Below, one piece after another: positions 1-8,347 of a stretch of DNA of 64,000 nt (positions are counted from its first letter, which is position 1; each line of letters starts with the position of its first letter). This stretch comes from an uncultured Corynebacterium sp. GTDB taxonomy: Bacteria > Actinomycetota > Actinomycetes > Mycobacteriales > Mycobacteriaceae. A program made the position numbers and the translations under genes. Where the stretch lies: positions 1-64,000 of the forward strand of contig NZ_CAMQAZ010000008.1 in assembly GCF_946998835.1 (NCBI RefSeq), written 5' to 3'. Under the pieces are notes generated by a model. The model saw only the letters and a list, made by a program, of their open reading frames with translations, did no database searches and was not told where the DNA came from.

Positions 1-54
1 AACCAGTGACCTCTTCCGTGTCAGGGAAGCGCTCTCCCGCTGAGCTAAACGCGC
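1..54 (-). tRNA. tRNA-Val (GAC), 3' part missing
   Basis: On the minus strand the gene begins at 54 with acceptor strand GCGCGTT, then U8-A9, a D-arm and an anticodon stem CTTCC/GGAAG around a loop reading GAC, which decodes valine GUC/GUU. The T-arm and 3' acceptor strand lie beyond the window start, so the gene is partial. It is the last member of a minus-strand tRNA row Gly-Cys-Val. Confidence 0.9.
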
Positions 55-87
55 TTTACATCAAATCCTGGATTGGATTTTCTGCTG

Positions 88-158
88 AGGTGGAAACGGG
101 AATCGAACCCGTGTACACGGCTTTGCAGGCCGTTGCCTCGCCACTCGGCCATTCCACC
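88..158 (-). tRNA. tRNA-Cys (GCA)
   Basis: Acceptor GGTGGAA pairs with TTCCACC, the anticodon loop carries GCA, and the T-loop is TTCGATT. The discriminator is U, as expected for cysteine tRNA. It lies between the Gly and Val genes of the same minus-strand cluster. CCA is not encoded. Confidence 0.95.
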
Positions 159-224
159 GTGAGGCTGCCGCCTCAGTGGTTGCCTCGAAGTTATACCATA
201 GAGCCTAACTCCTTGGGAAACCAG

Positions 225-297
225 AGCGGATGACGGGACTCGAACCCGCGACCCTAACCTTGGCAAGGTTATGCGCTACCAGCTGCGCTACATCCGC
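225..297 (-). tRNA. tRNA-Gly (GCC)
   Basis: Acceptor GCGGATG pairs with CATCCGC, the anticodon loop carries GCC, the T-loop is TTCGAGT and the discriminator is U. It is the first gene of the minus-strand Gly-Cys-Val cluster. CCA is not encoded. Confidence 0.95.
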
Positions 298-609
298 ATT
301 GCGTTGCAAGAGGGCTGGAAGGCTCTCTCGCGGTGCGAAAGATACTTTAGCGTGATTGTGTGATTGATTACAAATGCGCTGGTGAACGGCTCTATTGTGC
401 TGGCTGGATTCGAGGTAAAGCCAGATTTATGAAGAGGTTAAATTTCACCCTTGTCATTTTATGGGGTTCGGGGTTCGGTGGCCCTGCGGTTAATCAGGGT
501 TGCATAGCCCCTCCGTGATGGAATCGCCGAACTGCACAATTAGGGTATTTCGGGAAGTGCGTGCTAATTTAACTCGCAGAGAGGCAAAGCCGCGTAGCTT
601 TCCTGTCTC
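298..609. other. Intergenic stretch between divergent tRNA genes
   Basis: About 310 bases lie between tRNA-Gly (minus) and tRNA-Val(CAC) (plus). Apart from the minus-strand promoter there is a tandem GGGGTTC repeat near 463-476 and a small CCCTG/CAGGG hairpin at 482-499. No convincing protein gene is seen; the short ORFs overlapping the tRNAs are shadows. Confidence 0.6.
344..373 (-). promoter_or_regulatory. Putative promoter of the Gly-Cys-Val tRNA cluster
   Basis: Read on the minus strand, TTGTAA (373-368) is followed 18 bases later by TAAAGT (349-344), placing transcription initiation about 40 bases before tRNA-Gly. The match is moderate and rests only on hexamer resemblance. Confidence 0.4.
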
Positions 610-684
610 AGTCCCATAGCTCAGTGGAAGAGCGTTCCGTTCACACCGGAAAGGTCGCTGGTTCGAACCCAGTTGGGACTACCA
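610..684 (+). tRNA. tRNA-Val (CAC)
   Basis: Acceptor AGTCCCA pairs with TGGGACT. The anticodon stem TTCCG/CGGAA encloses loop TTCACAC, giving anticodon CAC (valine GUG). The T-loop is TTCGAAC. Unlike the other tRNAs here, the 3' CCA appears to be encoded (682-684). It stands alone and is followed directly by a hairpin terminator. Confidence 0.92.
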
Positions 685-692
685 AAATTGGC

Positions 693-722
693 AAGTCCTG
701 GGTTTCATCCAACCCAGGACTT
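693..722 (+). terminator. Hairpin terminator after tRNA-Val(CAC)
   Basis: A perfect 12-bp stem (693-704 with 711-722) with a 6-base loop starts nine bases after the tRNA. The trailing T-run is poor (TTTCG), so termination efficiency is uncertain. Confidence 0.7.
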
Positions 723-1047
723 TCGCTATTTCTGCTGTTTAACGGTTTTCCTCGCGTACCGGTGGGGGAGCAAAGGGTAGAGTGGCCGTGATGTTGGCAT
801 GAATCTTTGCGCAAATCCTGGCACAAAAAACGGTCTGCGGATAGTTTGTTAAGTATCCTTGCTGCAACGTCATCCAAAAGGCATCCATGAGGGCAGTCCA
901 GAATCTTAGGTATTGACCTCAACGAAGGAAATATTTAAATCTTCGGGAACTTTTTCGGGATACCATCCGACAATAGGTGTAAGGCCGGTAGTCAACCTAC
1001 TGCTGGTCTTCTCGAACTGTCACGCTTTAAGGAGTTGAACTGTTCTA
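723..1047. other. Intergenic region upstream of the copC-like gene
   Basis: These 325 bases carry no supportable gene; a minus-strand ORF across 641-922 ends in tRNA shadow sequence. The part near 925-1000 is AT-rich and probably holds the promoter of the copper cassette, but I cannot fix a clear -35/-10 pair. A good ribosome site AAGGAG is at 1029-1034. Confidence 0.5.
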
Positions 1048-1638
1048 GTGGGTTCCCGGGTCGCTTCAGCCGAAACGCGTCGATGGCAAAAGCTTGGTTA
1101 CCGGCGCGCGATAGCTGCTGTAGCGGCGTCTGTTGTATGTGTGGGTGCTTCAGTCTTTACTGCAGCGCCAGCAAGTGCTCATGACGCCGTTGTGTCATCA
1201 AATCCAGGTGACAAGCAGATACTCAAGGAGTTTCCGCACCACGTTTCGCTCAAGTTCTCCGGCAACCCCAAGGACAACTTCAACACCGTTGCAATCAGTG
1301 ATGCAGATGCCAAGGAAGTCCTATACTCCCACGAGCCAGAGGTAGTGGGCAATGAGGTCTCCCTCGACATTCCGGAAGACATCAATCCGGGCCCTGGCAA
1401 CTACATCATTGGTTTCCAGATAACGTCCTCGGATGGGCACTCCACCCGGGGGAAGACCACTTTCTCGGTGGAGGATCCGGATGCTGCAGGCGCAGCCGAA
1501 GCTGAGGCAGAATCTCGTCAGATCGGTGAGAACGCCGAAGAAACGAAGTCTCTACCCCTATGGGCCTACGGGCTCGGTGGTGGGCTGATTGTAATCATCG
1601 CCGTTGTCGTCACCGTTATTAATCGAAAGGCAAAATAG
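1048..1638 (+). CDS. copC: CopC-domain copper-binding protein, membrane-anchored
   Basis: This 196-residue GTG-start protein has a signal peptide ending in APASA (about residue 44), so the mature chain begins with His-Asp. That fits the CopC family, where the N-terminal His and a later Asp/His pair form a copper(II) histidine brace; SSDGHS near residue 130 supplies the later pair. A CopC fold spans about 45-140, followed by an acidic linker and a C-terminal membrane helix (about 171-190). It probably binds copper outside the membrane. AAGGAG lies 13 bases before the start. The gene runs straight into the PCuAC lipoprotein gene. Copper specificity is inferred from the family. Confidence 0.85.
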   Translation: MGSRVASAETRRWQKLGYRRAIAAVAASVVCVGASVFTAAPASAHDAVVSSNPGDKQILKEFPHHVSLKFSGNPKDNFNTVAISDADAKEVLYSHEPEVVGNEVSLDIPEDINPGPGNYIIGFQITSSDGHSTRGKTTFSVEDPDAAGAAEAEAESRQIGENAEETKSLPLWAYGLGGGLIVIIAVVVTVINRKAK

Positions 1639-1642
1639 ATCC

Positions 1643-2281
1643 ATGAAGCTCAACCGCACTGCAAGTGCTCTAATCGCCGGCTCAGCAGCTCTGACTCTCG
1701 TCCTTGCAGGCTGCTCGTCGGATGATAATACTGTCGCTGAAGCGACTGAGTCCGCGACTTCCGCCGCAACCGAGGCTTCGTCTGCGATGGAGGAAAGCGA
1801 CGCTGCTGTGCAGCTGACTGATGCCTACATCAAGGAAAAACCAGCCGATAAGAAGATGACTGGCATTTTCGGTGTTCTTTCTAACACCACTGACAAGGAC
1901 ATTAAGATCTCATCCTTCAAGATTGAGGGTCTGAAGGAAGGCACCAAGTTCGAGCAGCATGACACCAAGGATGGCAAGATGTTCGAGGTGCCGGAAGGCC
2001 TTACCATTCCAGCTAACGGTGAGCTTGCCCTGCAGCCAGGCAGCACGCACCTCATGGTTATGAACAACGATGAGGCTATGGAACAAGGCGCTCAGTACAA
2101 GCTCGTTATTGAGCTTTCCGACGGCTCCAGCATCACCCAGGACATCGAGGTTCGTGTTCAGCCAGCAGGTGAAGAGGACTACGGTGAGGACGGGGAGCTG
2201 AAGAACTCAGAGCACATGGGTGGCGATAAGATGGACCACGAAAATATGGATCACGGCTCCATGGAGCACGAAGGCCACTAG
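1643..2281 (+). CDS. PCuAC-domain copper chaperone lipoprotein
   Basis: This 212-residue protein begins four bases after the CopC-like gene stop. A start in frame at 1604 is possible, but the ATG at 1643 follows a GAAAGG site and opens a clean lipoprotein signal (lipobox LAGC, lipid-modified Cys about residue 24). The PCuAC domain covers about 55-180 and contains the typical downstream HLM copper site (STHLMVM). The tail is Met/His-rich (repeated HMG, MDH and MEH units) and is a likely extra copper-binding segment. PCuAC proteins deliver Cu(I) to cytochrome oxidase in other bacteria; here the target is not visible. Pairing with CopC supports a copper role at the outer face of the membrane. 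Confidence 0.85.
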   Translation: MKLNRTASALIAGSAALTLVLAGCSSDDNTVAEATESATSAATEASSAMEESDAAVQLTDAYIKEKPADKKMTGIFGVLSNTTDKDIKISSFKIEGLKEGTKFEQHDTKDGKMFEVPEGLTIPANGELALQPGSTHLMVMNNDEAMEQGAQYKLVIELSDGSSITQDIEVRVQPAGEEDYGEDGELKNSEHMGGDKMDHENMDHGSMEHEGH

Positions 2282-2569
2282 TTCTATTCAAGGGCACCTC
2301 GGTCAACGACTCGTCGTAAAGCGGATGTGAACCCAGCGGCGGTGAGTGGTCGACCTACGGTGACTCGATGGTGTCAGAGGCGCTGGAGTTTGGCAGGTTA
2401 TTGCAACAATTGCATTGAACTCCGGCGCTTCTGCTATTTCATGAGAAAATATTTCGCGAAGGTCGAAATAGATGGGCGGGTGGTGGCAATTCAGAGGTCG
2501 AAACACTGGCGGACCTTCACCCACCGCAGGTGCTCTAGTTTTAGTAATCAGAAAGGTAAGAGTCACATC

Positions 2570-3796
2570 ATGTCCGAAGGCTTTTCCAGAAGGCGTTTTC
2601 TTGGAGGGCTTGGTGCTGCGGCGGGAGCTTCAGCAGTAGCCATAGGGGCACCGGACGCCCATGCAATCGGGCTGGAGCGCCAGAATGAAGAGCCCCCCAA
2701 GCCTCCATTGCAGACTGCTACTGTGCCTTTCGATGGGGCTCATCAAGCGGGGATTGAAAGTCCCGCACAAGCGAATCTGTGGCTCGTTGCCTTCAATGCG
2801 AAGAAGGACGTTAATCGCGAACGCCTTCAAAATCTAATGCGAGTGTGGACAGATGACGCACGCCGGATGACCGCGGGGCAGCCCACCCGCACCGACTTGG
2901 AGCCGGAACTCATGGGCGCCCCTGCGAATCTCACTATTACTGTTGGTTTTGGTGAGAACTTCTTCAAGGTCATTGATAAGGAAGACCAGAAGCCGGACTG
3001 GTTGGGCAATCTGCCAAAGTATGTGAACGATGAGCTTCGTCCAGAGTGGAATGGTGGAGACATCTGCCTGCAGATTTGTGCAGACGATCCGGTGATGTTG
3101 TCCCATGCAGCCCGGATGATGGCTCGAAATGCAGCTCCGTATTTGGATGTCCACTGGGTGCAGGCGGGTTTCCAACATGCCAATGGTTCACGGCAGGAAG
3201 GTGAAACCCCACGGAACCTCTTTGGTCAAAAGGACGGCACGGTTAACCCACGCAGTCGCGCTGAATTCGATAAGCAAGTGTGGATTGACAGTGGTCCCGA
3301 CTGGCTGCGGGGCGGTACAGCGATGGTCGTTCGCCGTATTGAGATGGACCTGCCGGGCTGGGACGTGTTGGACCGTGAGAGCCGCACCGTTGTTACTGGT
3401 CGGGAAATCGACACTGGTGCGCCGATTGGCGGCACTGATGAATTTGAGACCGTGGACCTATCAAAGACAGATGAGTACGGCTTACCTCTGACAGATCCAA
3501 ACAGTCACGTCGCGCTGTCGATGCCGCCGAAGGAATATCCGAACCAGCGGATCCTTCGGAGGGTGTACAACTACGACCTGCCACCGGAGCCGAACGGTCG
3601 ATTTGAGACCAATACAGGGCTGGTGTTCGTCTGTTTCCAGAAGAATCCATTGGAACAGTTCCATCCGATTCAAGAGCGTCTGTCGGAGAACGATCGACTG
3701 AATCAATGGATTTTCCACATCGGTTCTGCCGTGTTTGTCATACCTCGAGGAACCTCTGAAGAGGAATACTGGGCGCAAGACCTCCTCGAAGCTTAA
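2570..3796 (+). CDS. Tat-exported DyP-type peroxidase (EfeB-like)
   Basis: The 408-residue protein starts at ATG 2570 behind GAAAGG. The frame stays open upstream to 2327, but that part lacks protein-like character. The N-terminus has a twin-arginine signal (SRRRFLGG) ending near DAHA (about residue 32), meaning export of a folded, cofactor-loaded enzyme. The family fingerprint GQKDG (GxxDG) precedes TVNP near residue 225. DyP peroxidases bind heme and oxidise dyes or porphyrins; EfeB members act in iron or heme handling. No EfeU/EfeO gene is adjacent. The neighbours bind copper, so redox metal handling at the cell surface is likely but the substrate is unknown. It ends the cassette. Confidence 0.88.
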   Translation: MSEGFSRRRFLGGLGAAAGASAVAIGAPDAHAIGLERQNEEPPKPPLQTATVPFDGAHQAGIESPAQANLWLVAFNAKKDVNRERLQNLMRVWTDDARRMTAGQPTRTDLEPELMGAPANLTITVGFGENFFKVIDKEDQKPDWLGNLPKYVNDELRPEWNGGDICLQICADDPVMLSHAARMMARNAAPYLDVHWVQAGFQHANGSRQEGETPRNLFGQKDGTVNPRSRAEFDKQVWIDSGPDWLRGGTAMVVRRIEMDLPGWDVLDRESRTVVTGREIDTGAPIGGTDEFETVDLSKTDEYGLPLTDPNSHVALSMPPKEYPNQRILRRVYNYDLPPEPNGRFETNTGLVFVCFQKNPLEQFHPIQERLSENDRLNQWIFHIGSAVFVIPRGTSEEEYWAQDLLEA

Positions 3797-3831
3797 GTTC
3801 CGACCGTGCGGTAAAGTGTGTGTGCGACTGA

Positions 3832-3858
3832 CGAAAGTCACCAGGTATGTGACTTTCG
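3832..3858 (+). promoter_or_regulatory. Hairpin in the thrS 5' leader
   Basis: A perfect 10-bp inverted repeat CGAAAGTCAC/GTGACTTTCG with a 7-base loop lies 31 bases before the thrS start. A -10-like TAAAGT at 3812-3817 would place it within the leader RNA. It is not a T-box, and no T-run follows. It may control thrS expression or be a weak terminator for the peroxidase gene. Confidence 0.5.
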
Positions 3859-3889
3859 ACGACACTTTGAAAAGGAGTACACGCGCGCC

Positions 3890-5950
3890 GTGTCAGAAGA
3901 ATTTGCAACCCCAGCACCGTTTTCCGTACCCGCAGGAGTCTCTGCGGGTGAGGCGATGAGAGACCTGGGTTTCCCGAATAGGGGCGTTGATGCCATCGTT
4001 TGTGTCCGCGACCCCGAAGGCAATTTGAAGGACTTGTCCTTTAAGCCAGAGGCGGAAACCGTCTTCGAACCAGTTCCGGCCAACACCCCGGATGGTCGCG
4101 ATGTCATCCGCCACTCCGCGACTCACGTGATGGCTCAGGCCGTGCAGTTGGAGTTCCCAGGAACAAAGCTGGGTATCGGTCCAGCCATCGACAATGGCTT
4201 CTACTACGACTTCCGTGTCGAAGAGCCTTTTTCGCCGGAAGACCTCAAGCGCATTGAAAAGCGCATGAAAAAAATCATCAAGTCCGGTCAGCGGTTCGAG
4301 CGCTTCGCGTTCGACTCTGCCGATCAGGCGCAGGAGGCGCTTGCCGACGAGCCTTATAAGCTCGAGCTGATTGTAGAAAAGTCGGCCGGAAAGGTCTCTG
4401 AGGACGATGAGGCCAATGTTGACGTCGGTGGTGCAGGTACGACCTTGACCGGCTACCGCAATGTCAACCCGCGCACTGGCGAGACTGAGTGGTTCGACCT
4501 TTGCCGTGGTCCGCACGTGCCGACCACCCGCTACATTCCGGCTTTCAAAATCACGCGTTCTTCTGCTGCCTACTGGCGCGGTGACCAGTCCCGTGATGAT
4601 TTGCAGCGTGTCTACGGTACTGCATGGGAATCCAAGGAAGCTCTCGACGAGCATCTGGATCGCATGCTGGAAGCGGAAAAGCGCGACCATCGTCGACTCG
4701 GCTCCGAGTTGGATTTGTTCAGCTTCCCGGACGAGATTGGTTCCGGATTCCCGGTGTTCCATGTCAAGGGTGGCATCATCCGCAACGAGATGGAGCAGCA
4801 CTCCCGTCGTCGTCACATCGAAGCTGGCTACGACTTTGTGAATACTCCGCATGTGACCAAGGGGGATTTGTTTAAGAAGTCCGGTCACTTGGACTTCTAC
4901 GCGGATGGAATGTTCCCGCCGATGCAGCTCGACGGTGAGTACGACGAGCACGGCAACTGCACCAAGGCTCCGCAGGACTACTACGTCAAGCCGATGAACT
5001 GCCCGATGCACAACCTGATTTTCGCATCGCGTGGTCGCAGCTACCGTGAACTGCCTATCCGCATGTTCGAGTTCGGTACCGTCTACCGCTATGAGAAGTC
5101 AGGTGTTATCCACGGTCTGACTCGTGCCCGTGGCTTCACCCAGGATGATGCTCACATTTACTGCACCGAAGAGCAGCTGGAAGAAGAGCTAACCAGCGTC
5201 CTCGACTTCATCATCTCGCTTCTGCGTGACTACGGTCTGGATGACTTTTACCTGGAATTGTCCACGAAGGACGATAAGAAGTTTGTCGGATCGGATGAGA
5301 TTTGGGAGAAGTCCACGGCTATCCTGCAGCGTGTCGCCGACGCTTCCGGCCTTGATCTCGTTCCGGATCCGGGTGGAGCCGCCTTCTACGGTCCGAAGAT
5401 TTCTGTCCAGGCCCGCGATGCGATTGGTCGAACCTGGCAGATGTCGACGGTTCAGCTTGACTTCAACCTGCCGGAGCGTTTCGAGCTCGAATACACTGCG
5501 CCGGACGGAACTAAGAAGCGCCCGATTATGATTCACCGCGCGCTGTTTGGTTCTATTGAGCGCTTCTTTGGCGTCCTGCTGGAGCACTACGCCGGCGCTT
5601 TCCCCGCGTGGCTGGCTCCGGAGCAGGTCGTTGGTATTCCAGTCGCGGACGACTGTATCCCGCACCTGGAGGACTTCGCTGCACAGCTGAAGTCTCGTGG
5701 CATCCGCGTTCACGTGGATACCTCGGACGACCGTATGCAGAAGAAGATTCGCAACCACACCCAGGCAAAGGTTCCGTTCATGATTCTGGCCGGTGCTCGC
5801 GACATTGAGGCCGGTGCTGTCAGCTTCCGTTTCCTCGACGGTACTCAGATCAATGGTGTCGCAGTTGAGAAGGCTGCGGACATCATCTGTGACTGGGTCG
5901 CATCGCGGAATAACGAACAGCCGAATAAGGAAAACGTCTCTGCTCTCTAG
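3890..5950 (+). CDS. thrS: Threonyl-tRNA synthetase
   Basis: This 686-residue class II synthetase charges tRNA-Thr. The N-terminal TGS domain is about 1-70, the editing/SAD domain about 80-250 (HSATHVM motif), the catalytic core about 265-570 and the anticodon domain the last 100 residues. Zinc ligands are visible as the Cys of MNCPMH and the His of MIHRALFG; motif 2 is RYEKSG and the nearby RARGFTQDDAH is typical. GTG 3890 was chosen because AAAAGGAG lies 13 bases upstream and the frame before it is only the leader hairpin. The order thrS-HIT-pgsA-patA-pimA matches Mycobacterium. Confidence 0.97.
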   Translation: MSEEFATPAPFSVPAGVSAGEAMRDLGFPNRGVDAIVCVRDPEGNLKDLSFKPEAETVFEPVPANTPDGRDVIRHSATHVMAQAVQLEFPGTKLGIGPAIDNGFYYDFRVEEPFSPEDLKRIEKRMKKIIKSGQRFERFAFDSADQAQEALADEPYKLELIVEKSAGKVSEDDEANVDVGGAGTTLTGYRNVNPRTGETEWFDLCRGPHVPTTRYIPAFKITRSSAAYWRGDQSRDDLQRVYGTAWESKEALDEHLDRMLEAEKRDHRRLGSELDLFSFPDEIGSGFPVFHVKGGIIRNEMEQHSRRRHIEAGYDFVNTPHVTKGDLFKKSGHLDFYADGMFPPMQLDGEYDEHGNCTKAPQDYYVKPMNCPMHNLIFASRGRSYRELPIRMFEFGTVYRYEKSGVIHGLTRARGFTQDDAHIYCTEEQLEEELTSVLDFIISLLRDYGLDDFYLELSTKDDKKFVGSDEIWEKSTAILQRVADASGLDLVPDPGGAAFYGPKISVQARDAIGRTWQMSTVQLDFNLPERFELEYTAPDGTKKRPIMIHRALFGSIERFFGVLLEHYAGAFPAWLAPEQVVGIPVADDCIPHLEDFAAQLKSRGIRVHVDTSDDRMQKKIRNHTQAKVPFMILAGARDIEAGAVSFRFLDGTQINGVAVEKAADIICDWVASRNNEQPNKENVSAL

Positions 5951-6106
5951 GGTTCGCTGACGCTCTCTAACTCGACCGGGTTGTTTTATCTGGTAAACCG
6001 CGCGCGGTAATCCTAAGAATGCAGCAGCAAGGTCGTAAACTACAGCAGAGAATTAATTGTGGTCGAGGGCCGAGAGGTCCGCGGCCACGCAACGAAGGGG
6101 ATGGCA

Positions 6107-6736
6107 GTGAATCAGTCGGGAAGTGAAGAGTTGCCTCCGCAGCAGCAGGGCAATGACGGTCAACAGAACTCGTCTGATGGCGTGTACGTCGACAGCGGTT
6201 ACGGCGAACCGGACCGGCTCACGCGCTTGTGGGCACCGTACCGGCTGGACTACATCGTTAAGCGTGGTGTGCACAACTCTAAGCCATCCCGTAACCCCTT
6301 CGTTGATCTGCCGAAACAGAGCGATGAGGAAGCCCTCATTATCGCTCGCGGCGAGTGGGTATACGCAGTTCTGAATCTATTTCCGTACAACCCCGGTCAT
6401 CTCATGGTGGTTCCGTACCGCGAAGTCGCCAATCTTGAGGACTTGACTGAGGAAGAAACCTCCGAGATGATGCGTTTTGCGAAGCACGCCGTCCGCACTC
6501 TCAAATCAGTTTCGCGCCCGCATGCCGTGAACGTCGGTTTCAACTTGGGCAAGGCTTCCGGCGGTTCCGTCGCAGATCACCTGCACATGCACGTCGTCCC
6601 GCGCTGGTCCGGCGACAGCAATTTTATGACCGTCATCGATGGCACCAAGGTTCTCCCGCAGGCCCTGCGTCAGACCCGCACGTTGCTTGCCGACGGCTGG
6701 CGTGACCTAGAGCAGGAGGACGAGGCAACATGCTGA
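6107..6736 (+). CDS. HIT-family nucleotide hydrolase/phosphorylase
   Basis: This protein of about 209 residues carries the histidine-triad motif HLHMHVV near residue 168. HIT enzymes of this group cleave dinucleoside polyphosphates such as Ap4A; the actual substrate is not shown here. GTG 6107 is preferred because AAGGGG (6095-6100) lies six bases before it. ATG 6101 and GTG 6059 are in frame and possible. The first 35 residues are Gln/Ser-rich and poorly structured. Its stop overlaps the start of pgsA, so it is translationally coupled to the PIM lipid genes, as in mycobacteria. Confidence 0.88.
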   Translation: MNQSGSEELPPQQQGNDGQQNSSDGVYVDSGYGEPDRLTRLWAPYRLDYIVKRGVHNSKPSRNPFVDLPKQSDEEALIIARGEWVYAVLNLFPYNPGHLMVVPYREVANLEDLTEEETSEMMRFAKHAVRTLKSVSRPHAVNVGFNLGKASGGSVADHLHMHVVPRWSGDSNFMTVIDGTKVLPQALRQTRTLLADGWRDLEQEDEATC

Positions 6737-7431
6737 GCGTGCGTGGTAGGGCTCCAATCCGCCCAGTAGTCGAACCGGTAGCCGCTGCACTTTTGCGCAT
6801 CGGCATTAGCCCGAACATAGTCACCCTCGTGGGAACTGCGGTTTCAGTGTTCCTTGCGGTAATCCTGATTCCGACTAACCATCTCTTTGCCGCCGCGGTG
6901 TCAATTGCCATCTTTACGGCGTTTGATTTGCTCGATGGCACGATGGCCAGACTCCAGGGGCAAGGCACAAGGTATGGGGCGACCTTGGACGCCTCCTGCG
7001 ACCGCATCACCGATGCAGCGCTTTTCGGCTCGATTGCGTACTGGGTGGTGTATCACCATGATGCCGATGCGGTGTTGCTTATTTTGACTTTGGTTACCAT
7101 GGGGTCTTCCCAGGTCATCTCCTATGTCAAAGCTCGCGCAGAGGCCAGTGGCCTCAAGGTCAACGGTGGTCTCGTCGAACGTGCCGAACGACTCATCATT
7201 GGACTGGTCGGTGTTGGCCTCCAGGGACTTGGTGTGGACTATGCCCTCTATGTCGCGATGTGGCTTTTGACACTCGGTTCGGTATTTACCGTCGTCCAGC
7301 GTTTGTACATGGTGGCAAAGCAGCCGGGTGCGCTAGATCCGATTGCACCGCCAGCGGGCGCAACTGATAGCTCAACTATCAGCTCCGGCCCTTCGTCGAA
7401 GTCCGCGGGCTCGGCTGAACCCAGCAACTAA
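6730..7431 (+). CDS. pgsA: CDP-alcohol phosphatidyltransferase, phosphatidylinositol-phosphate synthase
   Basis: This 233-residue membrane enzyme has the CDP-alcohol phosphotransferase signature DGxxARx8GxxxDxxxD, starting at DGTMAR near residue 66 and ending with CDRITD. Several membrane helices follow. From context (PatA and PimA directly downstream) it most probably makes phosphatidylinositol phosphate from CDP-diacylglycerol and inositol phosphate, the first step toward PIMs and lipoarabinomannan. The ATG overlaps the HIT gene by seven bases. The last 35 residues are Ser/Pro-rich and low complexity. Confidence 0.92.
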   Translation: MLSVRGRAPIRPVVEPVAAALLRIGISPNIVTLVGTAVSVFLAVILIPTNHLFAAAVSIAIFTAFDLLDGTMARLQGQGTRYGATLDASCDRITDAALFGSIAYWVVYHHDADAVLLILTLVTMGSSQVISYVKARAEASGLKVNGGLVERAERLIIGLVGVGLQGLGVDYALYVAMWLLTLGSVFTVVQRLYMVAKQPGALDPIAPPAGATDSSTISSGPSSKSAGSAEPSN

Positions 7432-7442
7432 AGGAGGATACG

Positions 7443-8345
7443 ATGTCGGGTTTCTTCCTTCCCCGTTCTAAAGACGATGTGGTTGCACTCGGATATATGG
7501 CCGGGTGGAAGATTTTTGGTCTGCTACCAGAACGAGTGGCATATGGCCTCGGTAATCTGGCCGCGGATCGTGTTGCGATGAATCCCGACACAACGCGCCA
7601 GCTTCGCAAGAATTTGGCACGGGTTATGGGTTGTTCCCCGGACGAGGTCCCGCAGGGACTTATTCGCGCCTCTATGCGCTCTTATTTGCGCTATTGGGTG
7701 GAGGCATTCCGGCTTCCCTCCATCGCGTCACCGGAGTTGGCCAATACGGTTGAGTCCACCAGCGTTGGTCTCGAACGCGTCTCTGAAGCCCTTAACGCGG
7801 GGGAATCCATCGTCATTCCACTACCGCATTGCGGCAACTGGGACATGGCGGGCATGTGGCTCGTTTCCCGGCATGGCCGGTTCAGTACCGTGGCGGAACG
7901 GCTGAAGCCAGAGGTGCTTTACGACGCTTTCGTGGAGTACCGCGAATCCCTCGGATTCCGCATTCTCCCGCTGACCGGTGGCAAACCCGCGCTGCCGGAA
8001 CTGCAGAAGCGATTGGAAGACGGTGGCGTTGTGTGCCTGCTGTCTGATCGTGATTTCGGCGGCCACGGGGTCCCGGTCACTTTTTTCGGCGAGCAGACTA
8101 CCATGCCGGTCGGTGCAGCAAAGCTAGCACTGGACACTGGCGCTCGGCTTATGCCCGCGGGCCTGTCCTACACGCGCGATGGCTGGCGTTTTGTGGCACA
8201 TCCATTCGTGCCGACTGAGGGGCGCAATCTAGCTGACATTGTCCAGGACATCGCTACTGTTTTTGAATCTGATATTGCCCAGCATCCAGCGGATTGGCAC
8301 ATGATGCAGCCACTGTGGCCAGCGGATAAGAAGAGGTCAAAGTAG
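7443..8345 (+). CDS. patA: Phosphatidylinositol mannoside acyltransferase
   Basis: This 300-residue protein belongs to the LpxL/HtrB-like acyltransferase family. The catalytic HxxxxD motif is seen as HCGNWD near residue 128. In mycobacteria PatA acylates the mannose of PIM1/PIM2 at the cytoplasmic face of the membrane. A strong AAAGGAGG site (7431-7437) sits six bases before the ATG. The gene lies between pgsA and pimA, which fixes the pathway. Confidence 0.93.
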   Translation: MSGFFLPRSKDDVVALGYMAGWKIFGLLPERVAYGLGNLAADRVAMNPDTTRQLRKNLARVMGCSPDEVPQGLIRASMRSYLRYWVEAFRLPSIASPELANTVESTSVGLERVSEALNAGESIVIPLPHCGNWDMAGMWLVSRHGRFSTVAERLKPEVLYDAFVEYRESLGFRILPLTGGKPALPELQKRLEDGGVVCLLSDRDFGGHGVPVTFFGEQTTMPVGAAKLALDTGARLMPAGLSYTRDGWRFVAHPFVPTEGRNLADIVQDIATVFESDIAQHPADWHMMQPLWPADKKRSK

Positions 8346-8347
8346 TA

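Noticed and set aside
45..266. Short ORFs across the Cys and Gly tRNA genes
   Set aside because: Entirely explained by tRNA sequence read as protein.
641..922. 93-codon minus-strand ORF overlapping tRNA-Val(CAC)
   Set aside because: Its end is translated tRNA sequence (the familiar VPTGFEPATF pattern), a known annotation artefact.
2327..2569. N-terminal extension of the DyP peroxidase
   Set aside because: The frame is open, but it would bury the Tat signal internally; ATG 2570 has a ribosome site and places the signal at the terminus.
3797..3889. T-box riboswitch before thrS
   Set aside because: No T-box sequence, no specifier loop and too short; only a simple hairpin is present. The same holds for the alaS and aspS leaders.
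3893..5011. A 372-codon minus-strand frame opposite thrS
   Set aside because: Same reason: antisense shadow of a strongly conserved gene, no recognisable motif or ribosome site.
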